Shown here: positions 8,984 to 15,889 of the stretch, one piece after another
Numbering within the stretch: the first letter of the stretch is position 1
How the letters are laid out: each line of letters starts with the position of its first letter
DNA from: Dactylosporangium siamense
Lineage (GTDB): Bacteria; Actinomycetota; Actinomycetes; Mycobacteriales; Micromonosporaceae
Assembly (NCBI RefSeq): GCF_016862795.1
Contig: NZ_BONQ01000172.1
Coordinates: forward strand, 35,493-99,492
Direction of reading: 5' to 3'
DNA: 64,000 nucleotides
Notes under the pieces: model-generated
What the model saw: only the letters and a program-made list of their open reading frames with translations
Databases searched by the model: none
Told to the model about the DNA's origin: nothing
Program-made: the position numbers and the translations under genes

Positions 8984-9029
8984 CCGTGAACGGGCGCCGT
9001 GGCAGGCCGTGAACGGGCGCCGTGGCAGG
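8984..9029. repeat. 23-bp tandem duplication
   Basis: Two exact head-to-tail copies of a 23-bp unit (CCGTGAACGGGCGCCGTGGC plus AGG) occupy 8984-9006 and 9007-9029. A few bases of a third copy follow. It lies between convergent genes and looks like a replication-slippage duplication. Confidence 0.85.
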
Positions 9030-9074
9030 CCGTGGCCGGTCTCGCGTGCGCCGCGTCGGGCGCCGGGTCCGCGC

Positions 9075-9986
9075 TCAGCCCACCGGGCCGTCCGCGGTCG
9101 CGACGGCCTCGGCCTGCGCCGCGGCGTGCCGTGCCTGCCGCACCGCCTCGAGCTCGGCCTCCAGCTCGGCGATCCGGGCGGACTGCTCGTTGATCAGGCC
9201 GATGACGTCCGAAGAGCGCGCGTTGACGGCGGCGATGATGGCGGCCGTGTCGATGTTGGTGCCACCGACGGCGAGCGCGCCCAGCGCGGCCAGCATGTCC
9301 TGCTCCCGCAGCGCCGACGCGGCCAGCGCCCCCTCGATCGTGCTGAGCCGGTTGGCAAGGGCCTTGAACGGCGGCGGGAAGTGGAACCGGTCCGTGCCGC
9401 GGCCGTTCGCCGGAGTGCCCGGGTCGACGAGCAGGGCGACCCACTCCCACAGGTCCGCCTGCTGCTGTTCGGTGAGCGCCATGAACGGGTCTCCTTCGCT
9501 GAGCGGGTCGTAGGAGTCGGCCCGGCTGTCGTCGTCGCAGTCCGACCGGCCCGAGATGTGGACGTGCCCCTTGTCCGTCGAGGATCTGGTGGTGCGGTTC
9601 GGCATCCACCGCTCCTGGCGGCAGACCCCCTGCTCGTCGGTCCAGTTGATGTACTTGATCCACAGCACGCCGGACCGGCCGGCGTCACGGTCCTTGATGA
9701 GCTGCCGGGCGATCGCCGCGTTCTCCGCCCGGCCCTTGGCGGAGTCGGTGCGCGGCATGACATCCAGCGCGTGCCCGAACCCGGCCGCCGACTTCCCCGG
9801 CCAGCCGGTCGCCGAGAACGGCGTGTGGTCCTCGGGCGTCGACGCGCGCAGGTGATCGTCATCCGGGAAGTCATACACGGTCAGTCCGTGCCCGCGCAGG
9901 ATCCGCTGCAACGCGGCCGCGGGGCGTATCAATGTGTACTTCCGGCCACTGGCGAGCCAGACGAAGTAGGCCAACGAAGGCGCCAT
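9075..9986 (-). CDS. Peptidase M15-like / phage-lysin-like protein with coiled coil
   Basis: This 303-residue protein has an N-terminal part with DHTPFSATGWPG, then AAGFGHALDVMPRTDS and KGHVHISGRSD. The order His/Asp-rich entry, GHALDV, GHVHIS matches the metal-ligand pattern of M15-like or actinophage tail and lysin proteins of the form SDHNP...HAFDLT...NHVHVS. Residues 160-225 resemble a linker, and 245-290 form an Ala/Glu-rich coiled coil (ARIAELEAELEAVRQARHAA). No holin or other phage gene is adjacent, and no signal peptide is obvious. The start has an excellent GAGGAGGAG site. The catalytic assignment is inferred. Confidence 0.6.
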   Translation of the reverse strand: MAPSLAYFVWLASGRKYTLIRPAAALQRILRGHGLTVYDFPDDDHLRASTPEDHTPFSATGWPGKSAAGFGHALDVMPRTDSAKGRAENAAIARQLIKDRDAGRSGVLWIKYINWTDEQGVCRQERWMPNRTTRSSTDKGHVHISGRSDCDDDSRADSYDPLSEGDPFMALTEQQQADLWEWVALLVDPGTPANGRGTDRFHFPPPFKALANRLSTIEGALAASALREQDMLAALGALAVGGTNIDTAAIIAAVNARSSDVIGLINEQSARIAELEAELEAVRQARHAAAQAEAVATADGPVG

Positions 9987-10213
9987 CGCTCCTCCTCACT
10001 AGGCGCCAGAATACGGAGCGTCGCCGTCAACACACGCGACCGTGTCGTGAACCCGTCGTTGATCGCAAAACGGTTGATGGCCACCGACCCGCCGAGCCGA
10101 TTGACGACGCGCGCCCACACGACTTCCGCGACGCGTCCTCCTCGACGAGGCAGGCCCAGTGCGGCAGTTCACGGCACTTGTGGCCACATGCTTATCGCGC
10201 TACCTTTGCCAGC

Positions 10214-10639
10214 GTGCAGCCCTCCGACGAACCCCTCTACCTCGCACTGGCCAGCGTCTTACGAGATCGCATCAGGCAAGGCCTCTACCCAGCCGGCTAC
10301 GCGTTGCCGATCGAGGCCGCGATCTGCGACGAGCACAGCGTCAGCCGCATGACCGTCCGACGCGCCCTCGCGGTGCTCCGCGAGGAAGGCCTGGTCAGCA
10401 GCAGGCGCGGCGCACCCTCCAGCGTCCGGGCAACCTCAGCACGCCGAACCCTTGTCCTACGGCACGACGACCGCCTCATCAGCCGCATGCCGAGCCGCCA
10501 TGAGCGAATGAAGCTCGGTATGGATGTCGGCGTTCCGGTGCTGGAAGTCGACCGCGGCGACGGCACCAGCGAACTCCACCCCGCGGACCAGGTGACGGTC
10601 ACGTGCCACGCGTCATCGTCGCCGCCCCTACCGCGTTGA
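10214..10639 (+). CDS. Small GntR-type transcriptional regulator
   Basis: This 141-residue protein has a clear GntR winged helix: ASVLRDRIRQGLYPAGYALP, then EHSVSRMTVRRALAVLREEG and the wing SSRRGAPSSV. The typical UTRA effector domain (about 150 residues) is missing; only about 70 residues follow. It is either a minimal GntR type or a C-terminally shortened one. The GTG start comes seven bases after TACCTT, so the mRNA is probably leaderless. No target is obvious, though the shortened MFS gene faces it. Confidence 0.78.
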   Translation: MQPSDEPLYLALASVLRDRIRQGLYPAGYALPIEAAICDEHSVSRMTVRRALAVLREEGLVSSRRGAPSSVRATSARRTLVLRHDDRLISRMPSRHERMKLGMDVGVPVLEVDRGDGTSELHPADQVTVTCHASSSPPLPR

Positions 10640-10658
10640 TCAGTCCGCCAGCAGCACC

Positions 10659-11489
10659 TCAACGCGCTTGCTCAGGTCGAACTGCCGCATCCGGTCTTGG
10701 TCCGAGTGCCGGGTGGGCTGTCTGGTCGGTGGTTTCCGGCGGCCGGGCCGGTGGAATCCGTCCGGGTGCGACCAGTCCGCTGAGGGCGCCGGCCAGTGAC
10801 AGCACCGCGCAGGCGACCATCGCGGCGATGAATCCGCTGTTGAAGGTCTGGCTGGACGCGTAGCCGCCGGCGGAGGCGAACGCCGCCACGACGACGGCGA
10901 CACCGAATGCTCCACCGAGTTGGCGCATGGTGCTGTAGATCAGGACCGCGGCGATCGGAATGTTGATCCAGAAGATCCACGGCCAGGAGACACTGGTGAC
11001 GATCGCACCGCCCAACAGCGGTCCCACCGGAACCGCCAACCCGGTCACGCCGGCGAAGACACCGATCGCCTTGGACCGCCGGTCGGCCGGGACGGCGGCA
11101 CCGAGCAGGGCCAGCGCCAGCGGCATCAGCAGTGCGGCCCCGGCGCCCTGGACCGCACGCGCCGCGATCAGCGCGCCCACATCCGGTGCGAGCGCGCAGG
11201 CGGCCGACGCCACCGCGAACACCGCCAGTCCGGTGATGAACATGCGTCGCCGGCCGAACCGGTCGCCCAGCGCGGCCGCCGTCATCAGCAGCACCGCAAA
11301 GGTCAGCACATAGGCGGTGACCGTCCACTCCAGCTCCTCGATCGAGGCGTGCAGCGCAGTGCGGATGGCGCCCAGCGCGGACGTGACGACCAACGAGTCC
11401 AGGGTCACCGTCATCGCCGCGAGCGCAGTCACCACAACCACCCACCACTGCGCAGCCGTCAACGCGGGTGATGTGCTGTTCGATGGCAT
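10659..11489 (-). CDS. MFS transporter with internal in-frame deletion (DHA2/EmrB-like)
   Basis: Only 276 residues long, against about 470-500 for 14-helix DHA2 exporters. The first half is normal: TLDSLVVTSALGAIRTAL, motif A in GDRFGRRRMFITGLAVF and motif C in GVTGLAVPVGPLLGGAIV, up to WIFWINIPIAAVLIY near residue 185. It then jumps directly to MRQLGGAFGVAVVVAAF, which in full-length relatives belongs to the penultimate helices. Helices 7 to about 12 are missing without a frameshift, so transport activity is doubtful. A GGAGGG site supports the ATG at 11489. Confidence 0.75.
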   Translation of the reverse strand: MPSNSTSPALTAAQWWVVVVTALAAMTVTLDSLVVTSALGAIRTALHASIEELEWTVTAYVLTFAVLLMTAAALGDRFGRRRMFITGLAVFAVASAACALAPDVGALIAARAVQGAGAALLMPLALALLGAAVPADRRSKAIGVFAGVTGLAVPVGPLLGGAIVTSVSWPWIFWINIPIAAVLIYSTMRQLGGAFGVAVVVAAFASAGGYASSQTFNSGFIAAMVACAVLSLAGALSGLVAPGRIPPARPPETTDQTAHPALGPRPDAAVRPEQAR

Positions 11490-11584
11490 GCTTCCCTCCG
11501 TCTTCGCCGGCGGTACGCGCGATTCCGAGACCTGGTCCAGCCGCGTGCCGTGCACGCTCAGCGCGATGTCGCGTTGCCGCACCA

Positions 11585-12085
11585 CTACACCGCCGCCTGC
11601 TCGCTCGCCGGTTCGGTCCGGCGGGAAAGCGGCCGCAGAATGCCGTCCGGAAATCCGACCAGGCCGTGCGCGAGCATTCGGCGGTGGGCGATACGCCAGC
11701 CGGTCGGGGTGCGGTCGAAGCTGTCGACATAGCGGGCCAGAATGATCGGGTCAGCCACCGCGCCCGGCGGCCGGTGCCATGCGTAGACGTAGGACGTCGT
11801 CGCGGCGTGATCCGCGTCGGGGAAACTGATCTGCACGTTCGAGATGTGATGACTGGTCGCCGTGCCGTCGAGGAGCTGGCGCGTGAGCCAGTCGACCAAC
11901 GCCGCTGACGAATGCAGGATCTCGGCCTCGCGAACGCCGTATTCGGCCAGGCAGTCGTCGGTGAACACCCCGGCCACGGCGGTGAAGTCCCGCTCGTCGA
12001 CGAGCCGGGCATAGGTATGCAGGACCTCGGTGATGGCGGCTCGGTCGGTGAGCTCGCGGACGGCGATGTCGATGTCGATGGACAC
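11585..12085 (-). CDS. SnoaL-like / NTF2-fold protein
   Basis: This 166-residue protein follows the SnoaL_4 pattern: an N-terminal helix ELTDRAAITEVLHTYARLVD, then DERDFTAVAGVFTDDCLAEY, a middle TSHHISNVQISFPDADHAAT, and a C-terminal LARYVDSFDRTPTGWRIAHR. These cone-shaped proteins act as isomerases, dehydratases or ligand carriers. The GTG at 12085 has AGGAGG five bases upstream. It ends about 95 bp before the MFS start and may share its transcript. Confidence 0.82.
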   Translation of the reverse strand: MSIDIDIAVRELTDRAAITEVLHTYARLVDERDFTAVAGVFTDDCLAEYGVREAEILHSSAALVDWLTRQLLDGTATSHHISNVQISFPDADHAATTSYVYAWHRPPGAVADPIILARYVDSFDRTPTGWRIAHRRMLAHGLVGFPDGILRPLSRRTEPASEQAAV

Positions 12086-12249
12086 GGTTCCTCCTGCTGG
12101 CATCGGACGCGACAGCGCGTTGTCGCTCCAATCAGGTAGACACCGCGACATCGGGAAAAGGGGCGCCGGCCGACCGGCGCGTTCGCCCTGCCGCCCATGG
12201 CAGCGTGAAGCCGCCTGACACCCCGGTCAGACCGCAGCGCCGGGCCCGT

Positions 12250-12732
12250 TCACACCAGCCGGTTGCCGTTCTCCAGATACGCCGTCACGCCGTCCACGGC
12301 CGCCCGCAACGCGGCTGCGGTCCGGCGGGCCAGCAACGGCGACAGCCGCTCGTGGGCCTCTGCTGCCGTACACCACGCCCAGCTGCGTAACTCGTCGGCC
12401 GGCAGGCGAATCTCCCGCTCGGTGACCGCCGGGAGCACCCCTCCGTCGAAGAGGAACATCACGCCCTCGGTGCGGCCGGGTTGCGGTGGCACCCAGTCGA
12501 CCACCAACAGCCGGCCCGGCGACACCACCAGGCCCAGCTCCTCGTGCAGCTCCCGCACCGCGGCGTCGTACGGCGACTCGTCGCCTTCGACCGCGCCTCC
12601 CGGCAGCTCCCAATGGTCCTTGTACGTCGGCTCGACCAGCAGCACCCGGCCCGCCGCGTCACGGAGGCACACGCCGGCACCCATCCGCTTGCGTGGCAAC
12701 GTCGCCGTGTAGTCGTCAGTCGATGTCGTCAC
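12250..12732 (-). CDS. NUDIX hydrolase
   Basis: This 160-residue protein carries a complete NUDIX box: GGAVEGDESPYDAAVRELHE followed by ELGLVV, matching Gx5Ex7REUxEExGU. The preceding GVCLRDAAGRVLLVEPTYKD is the usual first strand pair. It should hydrolyse a nucleoside diphosphate linked to another moiety using Mg2+; the substrate cannot be told. TAGCCT lies six bases upstream of the GTG, so a leaderless mRNA is likely. Confidence 0.9.
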   Translation of the reverse strand: MTTSTDDYTATLPRKRMGAGVCLRDAAGRVLLVEPTYKDHWELPGGAVEGDESPYDAAVRELHEELGLVVSPGRLLVVDWVPPQPGRTEGVMFLFDGGVLPAVTEREIRLPADELRSWAWCTAAEAHERLSPLLARRTAAALRAAVDGVTAYLENGNRLV

Positions 12733-12982
12733 CCTCGGAGGCTACCGCCGCACTCCCGCCGTCGAGGTCGGCGAAAGCCTGGCGGCGGCCGTAGCAACCA
12801 CAGCCGTCCACGAGGGCGACGGGTCAGGCCGACCTCGGCCAGCAGCGCATCGGTCTGTGTGGGCGCTGGACGCCCTCAGAGGTTCCTGTAACGTTCGGTG
12901 ATGTCTGGCGCTGTTCGGCGATTGTTCGGCACTGTTGCCAGCACATGTCAGCAGCTACCTCATCAGCAAGGAGCCCACGCTG

Positions 12983-13657
12983 ATGTCGTCCACAGCAGGC
13001 GAGCTCGTTACCGAGGTGTTGGAGTACGACGGTGGACGTCAGGTCACCGCCTACGTCCCGGCGGCTGCGCCCGAGGCAATCGTCTTTGCCGGAGACGGCC
13101 AGTTGATCACGTCGTGGGGACCGGCTCTCGAGGCCGCCGATCTACCGCCCACGATGATCATCGGCGCGCACCGGCTGGAGGACGAGACGCTGCGGCTGCA
13201 CGAGTACTCACCGGGCCGCAGCACGGACGCGTTCACCTTCGACCCGCGACGGTTCGCGGCACACGAGAAGTTCTTCGTCGAGGACGTGCGCCGATGGGCG
13301 GCGACCCGCCTGGGCGCCGAGCTGCCGGCCGACCGGACGGCGGCGTTCGGTGTCTCCGCCAGTGCGGAACTCGCACTGGCCATGGGGCTTCGGCATCCCG
13401 ACATCTACGGCGCGGTCTTCTGTGCCTCGCCCGGTGCGGGCTACCGGCCACCCGCCGTGCTGTCCGGCAGGTTTCCACGCACCTATCTCGTCGCCGGCAC
13501 CGACGAACCGTTCTTCCGCGACAACGCGACCCGGTGGGCGAACGCGCTGCGCGATGCGGGTGGCGACGTTGTCCTGACCGAACGGGCCGGCTCGCACGGC
13601 GACCCATTCTGGGAACAAGAGTTTCCGCTGATGGTGGCGTGGGCGTTCGGACACTGA
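12983..13657 (+). CDS. Alpha/beta-hydrolase (esterase D / Fes-like)
   Basis: This 224-residue protein has the nucleophile elbow in AAFGVSASAELALAMGLRHP (Ser within GVSAS), a late acid region in YLVAGTDEPFFRDNATRWA and the catalytic His in ERAGSHGDPFWEQEF. It resembles putative esterases related to enterochelin esterase. No signal peptide is seen, so it is probably cytoplasmic. The ATG at 12983 is preferred over one at 12935 because AAGGAG lies ten bases upstream. It stands alone. Confidence 0.8.
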   Translation: MSSTAGELVTEVLEYDGGRQVTAYVPAAAPEAIVFAGDGQLITSWGPALEAADLPPTMIIGAHRLEDETLRLHEYSPGRSTDAFTFDPRRFAAHEKFFVEDVRRWAATRLGAELPADRTAAFGVSASAELALAMGLRHPDIYGAVFCASPGAGYRPPAVLSGRFPRTYLVAGTDEPFFRDNATRWANALRDAGGDVVLTERAGSHGDPFWEQEFPLMVAWAFGH

Positions 13658-13925
13658 CCGGCCCGACGCCCGCCGAAGGCCAACGACGATCGCGTTACCG
13701 TCGTTCGTTGATCAACTCGTGCGACTCACCACAGCAAAGAGCAGCTACGTGATCTACCTCTGCCTCGGCGGGGTTGGCCTCGATCTGCCCACAGGAACCC
13801 GAGGAGTCGGACGCACGTTCGATTTCAGTCGGCGTGGGTACCAACGCCGCGACTGCCAGACCCATAGCCTACGGAGACGTCGTCGGCCGGCAGGTGGTCG
13901 GCAGCGATCAAACGGGGGTTTGTCC

Positions 13926-14270
13926 ATGGCGGAGATTGCGGTGCCGGTGCAGCGGGAGCGGCGGACGTTCGGCTGCAGCGTGGACGTCACGGTCGGCGGC
14001 GAGCCGGGTGTGCTGACGGTCGGGCGGGCCTCCGACGGCGCCCCGCGTCGCATGGAGTTGCGGGCGGGCGTGCACGGCTCGACGCTGGCCGGGCTCGCCG
14101 ACGCGCTGGCCACGGCGATCACCGTCGGTCTGCAGCACGGTGTCCCTGCCGATGTGCTCGCGGACGCGCTGCGCCGCGCCGCGCTCGACTCCCCTGGCGA
14201 CGGGCACGCAGCGCTGCTGGCCGAGACGTTCGCCGTGGCACCGCCGCCCGCCCTCGTGGTGCCGACGTGA
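13926..14270 (+). CDS. TSCPD-domain protein paired with FxLD methyltransferase
   Basis: This 114-residue protein matches the C-terminal (TSCPD) domain of B12-dependent ribonucleotide reductases: RRTFGCSVDVTVGGEPGVLT, then the diagnostic HGSTLAGLADALATAITVGL followed by QHGVPADVL. Here it stands alone with no reductase core. Its stop overlaps the GTG of the methyltransferase (GTGA), so the products are made together and may act together. The function of free TSCPD proteins is not established; a nucleic-acid- or partner-binding role is a guess. Confidence 0.72.
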   Translation: MAEIAVPVQRERRTFGCSVDVTVGGEPGVLTVGRASDGAPRRMELRAGVHGSTLAGLADALATAITVGLQHGVPADVLADALRRAALDSPGDGHAALLAETFAVAPPPALVVPT

Positions 14271-15496
14271 CCGACGAACCGACGCGACTCCGGCACGCGC
14301 TCGTCAGCACGTTGGTCGACGCGGGCTGGCTGACCGATCCGCGGGTGGCGGCCGCGTTGCGGGCGGTGCCGCGGCACCGGTTCGTGCCGGGAGTTCCGGT
14401 GCGGCAGGCGTACGCGAACGACGTGGTCCACACGAAGTTCGACGTCGACGGGCGCCCGATCAGTGCGGCGTCGCAGCCGCGGATCGTGGCGACGATGCTG
14501 CAACAGGCCGGAATCCGGGCCGGGGACCAGGTGCTGGAGATCGGCCTGGGCACGGGCTACAACGCGGCGTTGCTCGCCGAACTGACCGGGCCCGACGGCC
14601 GGGTGACGAGCGTCGACGTGGACGCCGACATCGTCGAGGCAGCGGCTGCGAACCTCGCCGCGACCGGGTACGCGTCGGTGCGGGTGGTGTGCGGCGACGG
14701 CGCGTTGGGCCATCCGCCGACGGCGCCGTTCGACGTGGTGATCGCGACCGTCGGCGCGTGGGACGTGCCGTCGGCGTGGCTGGACCAGATCGCCGAGGGT
14801 GGACGGCTGGTGGTGCCGCAGCGGATCCGCGGTGCCATCACCCGGTCTGTCGTGTACCAGCGTGACGCCGCCGGCCGGTGGGTGAGCGTGGACCACGAGA
14901 TGTGTGGGTTCATGCCGCTGCGCGGCGGTGCCGCCGACGACCCGCACCACAGCCACGATCTGACCGGCGACGGCCGGGCCCGGCTGGACGTGTACCAGGA
15001 GCAGCACGTCGACACCGCCGCACTTACCGGCGTGCTGGACCAGCCACGGTCCCAGATCCGCACCGGTGTGCGGCTCCGCGGCGACGAGAGCCTGGAATGG
15101 CTGTGGTTGTGGCTTGCCTGCGCGTTGCCGGGCGGCCTGGGCACACTGCACGCCGGCCGGGCGGCCCGTGACGCGGGGCTGGTCGTCGCGCCCTACGGGG
15201 TGTGGCTGATGGCGACCACCGATCACGGCACGCTGGCGTACGCCACGGCGGTCGATCCGGGCACCGGCGGGGACGGCGTCGAGATCGCCGTCGTCGGTCA
15301 CGGCCAACAGGGGCTCGCTGAACGGTTGGCGGCGGAGGTCGTCCGCTGGGACCGCCGTGGCCGCGACCGCGCCGTGCGACTGATCCTCGAACCGGACGCG
15401 GCACCGGACACCGTGGGAGACGCGGACCAGGGCCGGTTCGTGTTCGCGATGCCGAGCGGACTGCTCACGGTGCGGTGGATCGATGACGCCGCCTGA
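14267..15496 (+). CDS. Protein-isoaspartate-methyltransferase-like enzyme, FxLD-system type
   Basis: This 409-residue protein has an N-terminal PCMT-type fold: RAVPRHRFVPGVPVRQAYAN, PISAASQPRIVATMLQQAGI, SAM motif I in VLEIGLGTGYNAALLAEL, and DVVIATVGAWDVPSAWLDQI. A C-terminal extension of about 190 residues follows. That length and layout match methyltransferases assigned to the FxLD class of ribosomal peptide systems. It probably methylates an Asp or isoAsp carboxylate on a peptide using SAM. No FxLD precursor, lanthionine synthetase or dehydratase was found nearby, so it is an orphan pair with the TSCPD gene. The family assignment is from recall of the pattern. Confidence 0.82.
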   Translation: MTDEPTRLRHALVSTLVDAGWLTDPRVAAALRAVPRHRFVPGVPVRQAYANDVVHTKFDVDGRPISAASQPRIVATMLQQAGIRAGDQVLEIGLGTGYNAALLAELTGPDGRVTSVDVDADIVEAAAANLAATGYASVRVVCGDGALGHPPTAPFDVVIATVGAWDVPSAWLDQIAEGGRLVVPQRIRGAITRSVVYQRDAAGRWVSVDHEMCGFMPLRGGAADDPHHSHDLTGDGRARLDVYQEQHVDTAALTGVLDQPRSQIRTGVRLRGDESLEWLWLWLACALPGGLGTLHAGRAARDAGLVVAPYGVWLMATTDHGTLAYATAVDPGTGGDGVEIAVVGHGQQGLAERLAAEVVRWDRRGRDRAVRLILEPDAAPDTVGDADQGRFVFAMPSGLLTVRWIDDAA

Positions 15497-15889
15497 CACC
15501 GTCCGGTCAACGCCGGCTGGTGGCGCGGTGCGACGACTCGGCTGCCGGTACGCGTCGCCGCCCGAACCAGGCCCCGACGCGAAGACCGGAACGGTCGGCC
15601 GGCCTTGAGCAAGGATCAGGCTTGGGACGTACGGAATGCGCGCCTTGCGCCGCGGTCGGCAAGCGTGGTCACCACCGTGAACCGGTCGGGCGGCGGATCA
15701 CGGCGGGCGCCGAGGCGTTGCAGCACATCCTGGGAGGTCCGGACGGCCCACGAGCACGACCCCTGAAAGATCTTTTGGTCTGGAGACCTGAAAGATCATC
15801 AGAGGTCGTGCTCGCTCGCAACTCGCCCCAGAAGGCACTTTTTCTATCTACTCAGAAGCGAAAGCACTCAAGACCCTGAAACGCCTGGG
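15497..15889. other. Gene-free interval with nested repeat
   Basis: No convincing coding frame is seen here. The stretch contains the inverted/direct repeat described separately at 15751-15814. Base composition falls from the GC-rich flank on the left to AT-richer sequence from about 15,830, where the low-GC deacetylase island begins. Confidence 0.5.
15751..15814. repeat. Inverted repeat enclosing a direct repeat
   Basis: CGAGCACGACC (15751-15761) and its exact reverse complement GGTCGTGCTCG (15804-15814) frame two direct copies of CCTGAAAGATC (15762-15772 and 15787-15797). The outer 11-bp arms are perfect. It could be a terminator, a protein-binding site or an end of an inserted element. 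It lies at the edge of the lower-GC deacetylase island. Confidence 0.7.

Noticed and set aside
13658..13925. FxLD precursor peptide upstream of the methyltransferase
   Set aside because: Short frames here contain LDLPTG and FDFSRRG but no FxLD core followed by a Cys/Ser/Thr-rich tail.
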